DNA from: Tepidiformaceae bacterium
GTDB taxonomy: Bacteria > Chloroflexota > Dehalococcoidia > Tepidiformales > Tepidiformaceae
Length of the DNA: 64,000 bases
NCBI GenBank assembly: GCA_958295975.1
Contig: OY282446.1
Span: 1,093,289-1,157,288 of the forward strand
Direction: 5' to 3'
This document shows positions 8,565 through 17,800 of the stretch, one piece after another. A program made the translations under genes and the position numbers. Each line of letters begins with the position of its first letter. Position 1 is the stretch's first letter. Below the pieces are notes generated by a model. That model saw only the letters and a program-made list of their open reading frames with translations, made no database searches and was not told where the DNA came from.

Positions 8565-8975
8565 ATGGCGACCACGGCGAGCGAGGAACGGCTCAGGGAG
8601 CTTTGCGATCTTCCCTGGCACATCGAGATCGTGCACAGCGAAACCGAGGACGGCGACGCGGGCTGGGTGGCCGAGGTGCGTGAACTGTCGGGCTGCATCG
8701 CCCAGGGCCGCACGCCCGACGAGCTGTTCGCCAACATCGACCGCGCGCTGCAGGCGTGGATCTGGGATGCGCTGGAATGCGGCGAAACCGTCCCCGAGCC
8801 GCGCGAGGAATCGTCCCACAGCGGCAAGGTGCTCGTGCGGATGCCGCCCTTCCTGCACGGGGAGCTGGCCGCCGAGGCCGAGCGGCAGGGCGTCAGCCTC
8901 AACCAGCTGGCCGTCTCCCTGCTGGCGCGCGGCTGCGGCGAGGCCGCCGGGCGGCGTTCCGCGTCCGGCGGCTAG
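8565..8975 (+). CDS. HicB-like antitoxin-family protein, orphan
   Basis: The 136-residue protein has a HicB-type partial RNase H-like fold (about residues 15–75: HIEIVHSETEDGDAGWVAEVRELSG, then GRTPDELFANIDRALQAWI) and a C-terminal ribbon-helix-helix-like segment (KVLVRMPPFLHGELAAEAERQGVSLNQLAVSLLARG). It therefore looks like a DNA-binding HicB antitoxin. HicA toxins are small and normally sit directly adjacent, but none is seen on either side. A -10-like TATCGT at 8553–8558 stands 6 nt before the ATG, indicating leaderless expression. Confidence 0.78.
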   Translation: MATTASEERLRELCDLPWHIEIVHSETEDGDAGWVAEVRELSGCIAQGRTPDELFANIDRALQAWIWDALECGETVPEPREESSHSGKVLVRMPPFLHGELAAEAERQGVSLNQLAVSLLARGCGEAAGRRSASGG

Positions 8976-9010
8976 CCGGTACACTGCGGAGGCCACGGCG
9001 GAGGCTCCAC

Positions 9011-9289
9011 ATGGCGAAACGACGGCGTCCCTCGAACCGCTCCTTCCTGATCGCGGTGCTCGTCGGGTTCGCGTTCATCATCGTCGGCATCTTCCTGCTC
9101 ATGCAGGAGATCCCGCAGCCCGGCCTGCCCACGCTCGTGCTGGGGATGATCATCGCCGGGGTCGCGGCCAGCTGGTGGGACCGCCTCAGCCGCGAGGAGA
9201 GCGCGGCCCGCGAAGCGGCGGCGGCGGAGGCGTCGGACGCCCCCGTCGTGGAGGAACCGGGGGAACCCGCCACGGAAGCGGACGGCTAA
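9011..9289 (+). CDS. Small two-helix membrane protein
   Basis: This 92-residue protein has a basic N-terminus (MAKRRRPSNR), two hydrophobic helices (about residues 12–30 and 38–55) joined by QEIPQPGLPT, and an Ala/Glu-rich acidic tail. The tail is presumably cytoplasmic, giving a hairpin in the membrane. No family is recognised. GGCGGAGGCTCCAC upstream offers a plausible Shine-Dalgarno sequence. The gene ends just before a thioredoxin-like remnant in the same frame. Confidence 0.65.
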   Translation: MAKRRRPSNRSFLIAVLVGFAFIIVGIFLLMQEIPQPGLPTLVLGMIIAGVAASWWDRLSREESAAREAAAAEASDAPVVEEPGEPATEADG

Positions 9290-9295
9290 CCAGCG

Positions 9296-9412
9296 TCTGA
9301 CATCCCCGAAGTCACGGACGCGACGTTCGAGCAGGCTGTGCTGAAAAGCCCCGTGCCAGTGCTGGTGCTGTTCTGGGAAGGGCGGTGGGGCAAGGAAATG
9401 TACTTCACGGCT
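9296..9412 (+). pseudogene. Thioredoxin N-terminal remnant
   Basis: Translation in this frame reads SDIPEVTDATFEQAVLKS followed by PVPVLVLFWEGRWGKE. This is the usual thioredoxin beginning (VTDATFEQEVLKS...PVLVDFWAPWCGPC), but the WCGPC redox site is replaced by GRWGK and no start codon lies at the expected place. After about 38 codons the similarity stops, and the downstream sequence is the antisense of the LRR gene. I read it as a broken thioredoxin gene left beside an insertion point. The local sequence is visibly more AT-rich than its surroundings. Confidence 0.65.
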
Positions 9413-9486
9413 TTGCCCGTGCTGACGCTTCTATCTTGTCAAACACGACACGAAGGCTGGATGCATCTGCCTTTCCAGAAGCCCCT

Positions 9487-10503
9487 TCATCTATCCGGTA
9501 ACGGTAAGATTTTCCCCACAGGGCACCAGTCGAGACCCCGAGCCGTCATGAGCGTCGCGAGGTCGTTCGTCTCCGCCAGCCGCAGCCGCTCGTCGATGCA
9601 GCCCGTGAACGAGTTGCCCGCGAGGCGGAGCGTGGCAAGCGTGGGCGGCAGCTCCCGCAGCCCCGCCGGGAGATTCCCGCCCAGCGAGTTGTTGCGAACG
9701 TCCAGTGCCGTCAGTCTCGTCAGGCTTGCGGTCCACGTCGGAAGGCCCCCGCTCAGCAAGTTGTCCGACAGGTCCAGTGCCATCAGCGCCGTCAGGCTCC
9801 CCAGCTGGGTTGGGATGGCCCCCGTTAGCGTGTTGTCCGACAGGTCCAGCTGCATCAGCTTCGTCAGCGCCCCCAGCTGCGTCGGGATGCCCCCCGTCAG
9901 CTCGCTCCCGCCAAGGTCCAGCGTGGTCAGCGCCGTCAGGTTCCCCAGCTGCGTCGGGATCACGCCGCGCAGGGTCCACTGCCGCGTGTAGTGCTCCGCA
10001 TCCAGGAAGCGCCGCTGGCGCGCGCTGTATACCTTCGTGCTCTCCCGCGTGTCGCTGAAGTCCAGCCCCGTCACGCGCTGCGGCGTGCCCCCCAGCGTCA
10101 CCGCATGCCAGTACCCGAGCGTGCTGCCCGCCGACCAGTTCAGCGGCGAGGAGTGGTCCCACCAGCTCGGCGTGTCGTAGTCGATCCAGCCGGAGACGCG
10201 CAGCGTGGACATGATCGCCAGCAGCGTGTCGCAGTCCACCGCCAGCCCCGGATTCGACGCGCGCGAGACGCCCAGCGTGCGGGCCGTGCACGTCGGCGGG
10301 TTCGCCAGCAGCGCCGTCGCCGGGGTGGTCGCGGTCGGCGTGGCCGTGGCGGTCGGAGCAGTCGTGGCCGTGGCGGTCTGCGCCGTCGCGGGCGCGTCCC
10401 CGCGCTGCGTCACGCTGAGCGCCACGGCCAGCGCCAGCACCGCGACGAACGCCGCCGCCAGCGCCCCCAGTCGCGCGCGCTTCCCCCGCATCAGTCCGGC
10501 CAT
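9487..10503 (-). CDS. Membrane-anchored leucine-rich-repeat protein (plant-type LRR)
   Basis: The 338-residue protein starts MAGLMRGKRARLGAL, with one N-terminal membrane helix or signal, then a Thr/Ala/Pro linker. An N-terminal cap with two cysteines (NPPTC...VDC) precedes about six LRRs of the plant-specific form LTALxxLDLSDNxLxGxIPTQLGxL. A C-terminal cap follows with two more cysteines (TGC...DWC). It is presumably an exported ligand-binding or adhesion protein. The long in-frame upstream extension would run into tRNA-His. ATG codons at 10515 and 10491 are alternative starts. It sits between a thioredoxin remnant and the tRNA. Confidence 0.85.
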   Translation of the reverse strand: MAGLMRGKRARLGALAAAFVAVLALAVALSVTQRGDAPATAQTATATTAPTATATPTATTPATALLANPPTCTARTLGVSRASNPGLAVDCDTLLAIMSTLRVSGWIDYDTPSWWDHSSPLNWSAGSTLGYWHAVTLGGTPQRVTGLDFSDTRESTKVYSARQRRFLDAEHYTRQWTLRGVIPTQLGNLTALTTLDLGGSELTGGIPTQLGALTKLMQLDLSDNTLTGAIPTQLGSLTALMALDLSDNLLSGGLPTWTASLTRLTALDVRNNSLGGNLPAGLRELPPTLATLRLAGNSFTGCIDERLRLAETNDLATLMTARGLDWCPVGKILPLPDR

Positions 10504-10597
10504 GACGGCTCCCATACGCAGTGTGCGCCCCCCGCACCAGCCTTTACAACGCCCGGTTCGCCGTTGGGCGCGGCGTTCGGTACGATCAGGGCCGCGC

Positions 10598-10674
10598 GGT
10601 GGGCGTAGCGTAGTGGTTAACGCGTCAGGTTGTGGCCCTGAAGATCGAGGGTTCAAATCCCTCCGTCCACCCCA
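10598..10674 (+). tRNA. tRNA-His (anticodon GTG)
   Basis: A full cloverleaf is visible. The acceptor GTGGGCG (10599–10605) pairs with CGTCCAC (10664–10670). The anticodon stem TCAGG/CCTGA encloses the loop TTGTGGC with anticodon GTG, and the T arm is GAGGG-TTCAAAT-CCCTC. G at -1 (10598) opposite discriminator C (10671) is the histidine identity pair, and CCA (10672–10674) is encoded. A TACGAT box at about 10581 may be its promoter -10. Confidence 0.96.
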
Positions 10675-10680
10675 GCAGCG

Positions 10681-12033
10681 CTAGACGATGCGCCCGATGA
10701 GGAGCGCCGCCAAGCCGAGGAAGAGGGCGAAGCTGAGGATGTCCGTCGCGCCCGTGACGAAGATGTTGGCGGCCAGCGCCGGGTCCACGCCGCGCCACTT
10801 GAGGCCGAGGGGGATGACCGCGCCGATGAGCGTGGCGAGGGCGATGGCGCCCGCGAGCGCGCCCGCCAGCACGGCGGAGAGGACGGCGTTGCCCTCCCAC
10901 AGGTAGAGCGCGCCGCCCGCCACGGCGCCCACGGCGAGGCCGTTGGCGAAGCCCACCGCCGTCTCCTTGCGCGTGGCGCGCAGGGCGTCGCGCGGGCCCA
11001 GCTCGCCGAGGGCCATGCCGCGCACGGCGATGGTGGCGGTCTGCGCGCCCGCGTTGCCCGCCTGCCCGGCCACCACGGGCATGAGCGCGGCCAGCAGCGT
11101 GAAGCGCGCGAGCGTGCCGTCGAAGAGGTTGACGACGGCGGCGGCGAGGAAGGCCCAGAGCAGGTTGACCAGCATCCACGGCAGCCGCCGCCGCACGCTG
11201 GAGCGCACGGGGCCGAAGACGCGCTCGCTCTCGTCCATGCCCACCATGCGGTACATGTCCTCGGTGGCCTCCTCGGCGAGCACGTCGATCACCTCGTCGG
11301 CGGTGGTGGCGCCCACGAGCCGCCCCGCGCCGTCCACCACGGGGATGGCCAGCAGGTTGTAGCGCCGCAGCGTGCGGGCCACGTCCTCGCGGTCCATGTC
11401 CGCGTCCACGGCGTGCACGTCGCGGTCGGCCAGCCCCGCGAGGGGTGCGTCCGGGGCGGCCACGATCAGGTCGCGCACGCTCACCACGCCGCGCAGGCGG
11501 CCCTCGCCGTCCACCGTGTAGAGGTAGTAGGCGCGGTCGGCGCGGGGACGGAGGCGGCGCAGGGCGGCCAGCGCGCCCTCCGCGCTCAGCTCCTCGCGCA
11601 GGGAGACGAAGCCGCTGCGCATGATGCCGCCCGCCGACTCGTCGGGGTAGGCGAGCAGGGGGGCCACCTCGTCGCGCCGCGCCAGCGCCGCCAGCGTCTC
11701 CCGCCGCCGATCGGGGTCCAGCAGGCGGAGCACGTTGGCGGCGCGCTCGGCGGGGGCGGCGTCGAGCAGGGCGGGCAGGGCGTCCGGCGCGACCGCCGCG
11801 GCCAGCGCCGCGCGCCCCTCCTCGTCCAGGTACTCGAGCAGCTGGCCGCCGGCGGCGGCGGGGACGCGCCGCAGCAGCGCGAACCGCTCCTCCTCGGTGA
11901 GGGCCGGCAGCGCCGCGGCCAGGTCGGCGGGGTGGAGGGCCGTGAGGAGCGCGGCCTCCCCGTGCTCCCCGTCCGCGCGCGCGAGCTCGCGCAGCCGGGG
12001 AACGAGCTCGTCCATCGCGGGCCGTTCGTCCAT
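10681..12033 (-). CDS. mgtE: Magnesium transporter MgtE
   Basis: This 450-residue, Mg2+-gated channel-type importer has the standard order: an N-terminal superhelical domain (FALLRRVPAAAGGQLLEYLDEEGRAALA), two CBS domains, then a C-terminal membrane domain with about five helices. The signature MPVVAGQAGNAGAQTATIAVRG is present, and the TD-containing last helix (TGATDILSF) has the pore aspartate position. Start: the ATG at 12033 is 6 nt after a TACCAT -10 (read on the minus strand, 12045–12040), indicating leaderless expression. It ends 6 bases from tRNA-His and is divergent from the metal ABC operon. Confidence 0.94.
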   Translation of the reverse strand: MDERPAMDELVPRLRELARADGEHGEAALLTALHPADLAAALPALTEEERFALLRRVPAAAGGQLLEYLDEEGRAALAAAVAPDALPALLDAAPAERAANVLRLLDPDRRRETLAALARRDEVAPLLAYPDESAGGIMRSGFVSLREELSAEGALAALRRLRPRADRAYYLYTVDGEGRLRGVVSVRDLIVAAPDAPLAGLADRDVHAVDADMDREDVARTLRRYNLLAIPVVDGAGRLVGATTADEVIDVLAEEATEDMYRMVGMDESERVFGPVRSSVRRRLPWMLVNLLWAFLAAAVVNLFDGTLARFTLLAALMPVVAGQAGNAGAQTATIAVRGMALGELGPRDALRATRKETAVGFANGLAVGAVAGGALYLWEGNAVLSAVLAGALAGAIALATLIGAVIPLGLKWRGVDPALAANIFVTGATDILSFALFLGLAALLIGRIV

Positions 12034-12102
12034 CGCCCGATGGTACGGCGGCGGCGTGAACGGGGCGCGCAAGGAATTGCCAGCGGCGGCAGATGCGGCT
12101 GA

Positions 12103-12131
12103 TTGCACCTGCGGCCCGCTGGCGGTACGCT
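12103..12131 (+). promoter_or_regulatory. Promoter of the Zn/Mn ABC importer operon
   Basis: TTGCAC at 12103–12108 and TACGCT at 12126–12131 are separated by 17 bases, a good housekeeping-sigma layout. The GTG start codon of the binding-protein gene follows only 6 nt after the -10, so transcription should begin at or next to the start codon. No clear Zur or MntR dyad was found. Confidence 0.6.
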
Positions 12132-12137
12132 CGCGCC

Positions 12138-13115
12138 GTGAACCGCCTCGCCCTGCCCGCCGCCCTCGCGCTGGCCCTCGCCGCCCTGCTCGCCGCCGCC
12201 TGCGGCGCGGGGGGCGGCGGCGCGGACGGGCGCGTGCGCGTGGTCACCACCGTCTCGCCCCTGCGCAGCATCGTCGAGCGCGTGGGCGGGGAGCGCGTGC
12301 GCGTCACCGGCCTCGTGCCGGAGGGGACGAACTCGCACACCTTCGAGCCGCCCCCCTCCGCCGTGCGCGCCATCGCGCGGGCCGACCTCATCGTCGTCAA
12401 CGGCCTCAACCTCGAACGGCGCATCATCGAGCTGGCGGAGGCGAACCGCCGCGAGGGCGTCGAGATCGCGCGCCTCGCCGAGGGCGCCATCGACCCCGAC
12501 GAGTACGTCTACGACTTCACCTTCCCGCGCGAGGGGGGCGACCCCAACCCCCACCTGTGGACCGACCCCATCCTCGCCATCGCCTACGCCGGGCTGGCGC
12601 GCGACGCGCTGACGCGCGCCGATCCGGACGGCGCCACCGTCTACGCGGCCAACGCCGAGGCCTTCGCCGCGGACCTGCGGGAGCTGGACGCGGCCATCCG
12701 CGCGGCGGTGGCGACCGTGCCGCCGGAGCGCCGCCTGCTGCTCACCTACCACGACTCCTTCCCCTACTTCGGGCCGCGCTACGGCTTCACCATCATCGGC
12801 GCGATCCAGCCGTCCGATTTCTCCGAGCCCTCGCCGCGCGAGGTGGCGGCGCTCGTGCGCCAGATCCGCGAGTCCGGCGCGCCCGCCGTCTTCGGCTCCG
12901 AGGTCTTCCCCTCGGAGACGCTGGAAACGATCGCGCGCGAGGCCGGGGCCGTGCAGGTGACGGCCTTGCGCGACGACGACCTGCCCGGCGACCCGGGCGA
13001 CCCGGAGAACACCTACCTCGCCATGATGGCGGAGAACGCGCGCGCCATCGTGACCGCCCTCGGCGGCGACGCGGCCGCGCTCGACGCCTTCCCGCCCGCG
13101 CCCGCCGGTGGCTGA
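12138..13115 (+). CDS. Zinc/manganese ABC transporter substrate-binding lipoprotein
   Basis: This is a cluster A-I metal-binding protein (ZnuA/PsaA family) of 325 residues. The lipoprotein signal ends in LLAAACG. Metal-ligand positions expected for the family are visible: His in GTNSHTFEP, His in DPNPHLWTDP, His in LLTYHDSFPYFG and an acidic residue in the last third. There is no His-rich loop of the classic ZnuA kind, so Mn or Fe cannot be excluded. The GTG start gives a proper signal sequence and follows a promoter by 6 nt. Its end overlaps the ATPase gene. Confidence 0.9.
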   Translation: MNRLALPAALALALAALLAAACGAGGGGADGRVRVVTTVSPLRSIVERVGGERVRVTGLVPEGTNSHTFEPPPSAVRAIARADLIVVNGLNLERRIIELAEANRREGVEIARLAEGAIDPDEYVYDFTFPREGGDPNPHLWTDPILAIAYAGLARDALTRADPDGATVYAANAEAFAADLRELDAAIRAAVATVPPERRLLLTYHDSFPYFGPRYGFTIIGAIQPSDFSEPSPREVAALVRQIRESGAPAVFGSEVFPSETLETIAREAGAVQVTALRDDDLPGDPGDPENTYLAMMAENARAIVTALGGDAAALDAFPPAPAGG

Positions 13116-13959
13116 GCCGCCAACCGCGCCGCCGCCGGAGGAGCACCGGCATCCGCCGCCCCCGCCCGCGGGCGCGCCCCTCGTCGAGCTGCGCGCCCTC
13201 ACCGCGGGCTACGAGCGCGCCCCCGTGCTGCGCGACGTGACGCTCACCCTGCGGCGCGGCGAATTCGCGGGCGTGGTCGGCCCCAGCGGCTCCGGCAAGA
13301 CCACCCTCCTGCGCGCCCTCACGGGGCAGGCGCGGCGCTTCGCGGGAACCCTGACGCCCCATCCCCGCGCGGGCGAGCGCGCCCTGCGCCTCGGCTACGT
13401 GCCGCAGGTGGAGACCATCGACTGGAACTTCCCCCTCACCGTCGAGCAGGCCGTGCTGCTGGGGCGCTGGCGCGAATCGGGCTGGCGGCCCTGGCCCCGG
13501 CGGGGGGACCGCGCGCGCGCCGCGCGCCTGCTCGAGCGGCTCGGCATCGGGGACCTCGCGGGGCGCCAGATCCGCGCCCTCTCCGGCGGCCAGCAGCAGC
13601 GCGCCTTCCTCGCGCGCGCCCTCATCGGCGACCCCGACCTGCTGCTGCTGGACGAACCGGCCAGCGGCGTGGACATCCGCGCGCGCCACCAGATCATGCA
13701 CCTGCTGGGCGAGATCAACCGCGGCGGCGCCGCCATCCTGCTCACCACCCACGACCTCAACGCCGTCGCCTCCCACCTCTCCCGCCTCATCTGCGTGAGC
13801 GAGGGCGCGATCCTCGCCGACGGCCCCCCCGACGACGTGCTCACGCCGGAGACGCTGCGCCGCGCCTGGGGGGCGGAGATGCTGGTCATGCGCCGCGGGC
13901 GCGCCCTGTACGTGGTCGAGCGCGTGGACGATCCCGCCGAATCGGAGGCCCCTCCGTGA
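13108..13959 (+). CDS. Zinc/manganese ABC transporter ATP-binding protein
   Basis: This is the ATPase of the metal importer, 283 residues. After a Pro-rich N-terminus with an EEHRH stretch come Walker A GPSGSGKTT, signature LSGGQQQR, Walker B LLLLDEPASGVD and the switch histidine in TTHDLN. It is of the ZnuC/MntB type. The GTG start overlaps the binding-protein gene end by 8 bases, and the stop overlaps the permease start by 4, so the three are translated as one operon. Confidence 0.92.
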   Translation: MAEPPTAPPPEEHRHPPPPPAGAPLVELRALTAGYERAPVLRDVTLTLRRGEFAGVVGPSGSGKTTLLRALTGQARRFAGTLTPHPRAGERALRLGYVPQVETIDWNFPLTVEQAVLLGRWRESGWRPWPRRGDRARAARLLERLGIGDLAGRQIRALSGGQQQRAFLARALIGDPDLLLLDEPASGVDIRARHQIMHLLGEINRGGAAILLTTHDLNAVASHLSRLICVSEGAILADGPPDDVLTPETLRRAWGAEMLVMRRGRALYVVERVDDPAESEAPP

Positions 13960-14837
13960 GCGCCCTCGCCGAGCCCCTCGCCTTCGATTTCTTCCTGCGG
14001 GGCATGGCCGCCGCCGCGCTGGCGGGCGCGCTCTGCGCCGCCGTGGGCGTCTACGTGGTCCTGCGCGGCCTCTCCTACATCGGCCACGGCCTCGCCCACG
14101 GCATCTTCGGCGGGGCCGTCGTCTCCTTCGTCGCCGGCGTCAGCTTCTACGCGGGCGCGACCGTGTGGGGGGCGCTCTCCGTGCTGCTCATCAACGGCGC
14201 GGCGCGGCGGCGGCAGATCGGGGGCGATGCCGCCGTGGGCATCGTCACCACCTCCGCCTTCGCCCTGGGCGTGGCCCTCATCAGCCGCCAGGGGCGCTTC
14301 TCGCGCGATTTCGACGCCGCCCTCTTCGGCGAAATCCTCGGCATCACCAACGCCGACCTGTTCGTCATCGCGGGCGTCATCGCGCTCGCCGCCGCCGTCC
14401 TCTTCTTCTGGTGGAAGCCGATCCTCTTCACCACCTTCGACCAGGAGGTGGCGGGGGCCTACGGCGTGCCCGTGCCCTGGGTGGAGGCGCTCTTCTCGCT
14501 GGTGCTGGCGGCCACCGTCATCGCCTCCCTGCAGGTGCTGGGCGTCACCCTCATCGCCGCCGCCCTCGTCATCCCCCCCGTGACGGCGCGCCTGCTGGTC
14601 GATTCCTTCACGCGCCTGTTCGCGCTGGCGACCCTGCTGGGCGGCCTCGGCGGCCTCGGCGGCGTCTACCTCTCGTGGTTCGCCGACGTCTCCTCGGGGG
14701 CCGCCATCGTGCTCCTGCAGGCGGCCCTCTTCCTGCTGGCGCTGGGCTGGACGGCGGCGCGCTCGCGCTGGCCCGGCGCGGACGGCCACGGCGGCGTCGC
14801 GCGCCTCGCCGCCCTCCGCCGCCCGCCCCTGGACTGA
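13956..14837 (+). CDS. Zinc/manganese ABC transporter permease
   Basis: This ABC-3 family permease has 293 residues and about eight membrane helices. Family features include the N-terminal GVYVVLRGLSYIGHGLAHGIF, the cytoplasmic coupling loop DQEVAGAYGVPVPWVEALF, and LGVTLIAAALVIPPVTARLL. It forms the membrane channel of the importer with the two upstream proteins. The GTG start overlaps the ATPase stop (GTGA). A short basic tail after the last helix ends RRPPLD. Confidence 0.92.
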   Translation: MSALAEPLAFDFFLRGMAAAALAGALCAAVGVYVVLRGLSYIGHGLAHGIFGGAVVSFVAGVSFYAGATVWGALSVLLINGAARRRQIGGDAAVGIVTTSAFALGVALISRQGRFSRDFDAALFGEILGITNADLFVIAGVIALAAAVLFFWWKPILFTTFDQEVAGAYGVPVPWVEALFSLVLAATVIASLQVLGVTLIAAALVIPPVTARLLVDSFTRLFALATLLGGLGGLGGVYLSWFADVSSGAAIVLLQAALFLLALGWTAARSRWPGADGHGGVARLAALRRPPLD

Positions 14838-14893
14838 GCGCGGCGCGCTCCCCTTCGCGCGCGGGGCGCGTAGGATGGGGCCGCACGCGCCGC

Positions 14894-17800
14894 ATGTTCA
14901 CCCACCTGCATACGCACACCGAATACTCCCTGCTGGACGGCATGTCGCGCATCCCCCGCCTGCTCGACCGCGCCCGCGATCTGGGCATGGACGCCATCGC
15001 CATGACCGACCACGGCGCGCTCTACGGGGCGCTCGATTTCTACCGCGAGGCCAAGGCGCGCGGCATCAAGCCCATCATCGGGCTGGAGGCCTACGTGGCC
15101 CGCGGCTCCCGCCACGAGCGCACGCGCGAAAGCTCGCCCTGGCACCTCACCCTGCTGGCGCGCGACCTCACCGGCTACCGCAACCTGCTCCAGCTGGTCA
15201 CCCGCTCCAACCTCGAGGGCTTCTACTACAAGCCGCGCATCGACCGCGAGCTGCTGGAGGCCCACGCCGCCGGCCTCACCGCCCTCAGCGGCTGCCCCTC
15301 GGGCGAATTCTTCGAGCGGCTGGAGGCGGGCGACCGCGAGGGCGCGCTGACGGTGGCGCGCTGGTACCGCGAGACGTTCGACGGCCACTACGCGCTCGAA
15401 ATCCAGGAGCACGGCGTCGAGCGCTTCAGCCGCCAGAACCGCCCCATCCTCGACGTCGGGCGCGAACTCGGCATCCCCGTGGTGGCCACCAACGACGGCC
15501 ACTTCACCGAGGCCGCCGAGGCCGCCGCCCACGATGTGCTCCTCTGCATCGGCACCAACGCCACCGTCGATCAGGAGAACCGCTTCCGCATCGAGGGCGA
15601 GGGCTACCACCTGCGCGGCGAGGACGAGATGCGCGCCCTCTTCCCGGAAACGCCGGAGGTGATCGACGCCACGCAGGGCATCGCCGACGCCTGCGACCTG
15701 GAGTTGCGCTTCGACCGCGCCCTGCTGCCCGAACCGGACGTGCCGGAGGGGAGCACGAGCGCGGAGCACCTCGCCCGCCTCTGCCGCGAGGGGCTGGAGC
15801 GGCGCCTCGGCGCGATCACGCCCGCGCTGCAGGAGCGCCTCGACTACGAGCTGGAGGTGCTGCGCGAGACGGGCTTCACGGACTACTTCTTCGTGGTCCG
15901 CGAGATCGCCGATTTCGCCCGCCGCGAGCGCATCCCCATGGGCATGCGCGGCTCCGCCGCCGCCTCCCTCGCGCTCTACTCGCTGGGCGTCACCGACATC
16001 GACCCGGTGGCCGGCGACCTCGTCTTCGAGCGCTTCCTCAACGTGGAGCGGCGGCAGATGCCGGACGTGGATTTCGACTTCGCCGACGACCGCCGCGACG
16101 AGGTCATCCGCTTCGCCCACGAGCGCTTCGGCGCGGACAAGGTGGCGCAGATCATCACCTTCGGCACGCTGGGGGCGAAGGCCGCCATCCGCGACGTGGG
16201 GCGCGCCCTGGGCATGTCCTACGCCGACGTGGACCGCGTGGCCCGCTGCGTGCCCAACGCCCTGCACATCACCCTCGACGAGGCCCTCGCGCAGTCGCTG
16301 GAGATGAAGCAGGCCCACGACGAGGACCCCCAGGTGCGCCGCCTCGTGGACACCGCGCGCCAGCTGGAGGGCGTGGCCCGCCACGCCAGCACGCACGCCG
16401 CCGGGGTCGTCATCTCGCGCGAACCGCTCGCCGGCTACGTGCCCCTGCAGCGCACCGGGCGCGGCGACGAGTCCGCCATCCCCACCACCCAGTTCGCCAT
16501 GGAGCAGGTGGACGCCATCGGCCTGCTCAAGGTCGACTTCCTCGGCCTCTCCAACCTCACCATCCTCGGACGCGCCGTCGACCTCGTGCGCGAAACGCGG
16601 GGCGAGGAGATCGACCTGCAGCGGCTGCCCGACGGCGACGCGAAGACGCTGGAGACGCTGGGGCGGGGCGAGACCTTCGGCGTCTTCCAGCTGGAATCGG
16701 CGGGCATGCGCCGCTACGTGCAGGAGCTGAAGCCGCGCGGCATCGCCGAGATCTGCGCCATGGTGGCGCTCTACCGCCCGGGGCCGATGGCCCACATCCC
16801 CACCTACATCCGCGCCAGCCACGGCGAGGAGGCCATCCAGCACCCCCACCCCGACCTCGCCGGCATCCTCGCCGATACCCACGGCGTCATCGTCTACCAG
16901 GATCAGGTGCTGCAGATCGCGCGGCGCTTCGCGGGCTACACGCTCGGCCAGGCCGACGTGATGCGCAAGGCCATGGGCAAGAAGCAGCCCGAGGTGATGG
17001 CCGCCGAACGCTCGCGCTTCATCGAGGGGGCCGCGGCCAACGGTTACGCCGAGCGCGACGCCCGCGCCGTGTGGGAGCTGATCGAGCCCTTCGCGGGCTA
17101 CGCCTTCAACAAGGCCCACGCCTGGTGCTACGGCCACATCGCCTACCAGACGGCCTTCCTCAAGAGCAACTACCCGGCGGAGTACCTCACCGCCGTGCTG
17201 CAGCAGGCGGGGGCCGCCCCCGACCCCCACGCGCGCATCGCCCAGGCGGTGGCGGAGTGCGCGCGCCTCGGCATCGAGGTGCTGCCGCCCGACATCAACC
17301 ACAGCGGCGCGCGCTTCCGCGTGGAGCGGCGCGACGACGGCGAGCTGGCTATCCGCTTCGGGCTGGGCGACATCAAGAACGTGGGCGCCGCCGCCATGGA
17401 GGGGGCCATCCGCGAGCGCGAGAAGGGCGGCCCCTACACGGGCGTGGAGGACTTCTGCAAGCGCGCCGACCTCTCCGCCGCCACCAGCCGCACGATCGAG
17501 CACCTGGCCCTCGCCGGGGCGCTCGACGCCATCGGCGAGCGCGGCGCCATCCGCGCCAGCAGCGACCGCCTCGCCAGCTTCGCGCGCCGCGAGCGCGAGC
17601 TGCGCGACAGCGGCCAGTCCACCATGTTCGACCTCTTCGGCAGCGAGGTGGACACGCCCCTGCCCGGCCTCGAACTGCTGGACGCCCCCCTCCCCCGCGA
17701 GGAGCGCCTGCGCTGGGAGAAGGAGCTGCTCGGCGTCTACCTGAGCGAGCACCCCTTCCGCCAGGCCGCGCGCGAACTGGCCCCCCACGTCTCCCACCAT

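Noticed and set aside
8400-9300. A HicA toxin partner for the HicB-like protein
   Set aside because: No ORF of about 60–90 residues with a dsRBD-like HicA pattern was found on either strand next to it.
9413-9991. Extension of the thioredoxin-like frame into a 217-residue protein
   Set aside because: Only the first 38 or so codons resemble thioredoxin. The rest is antisense to the LRR repeats and merely mirrors their periodicity.
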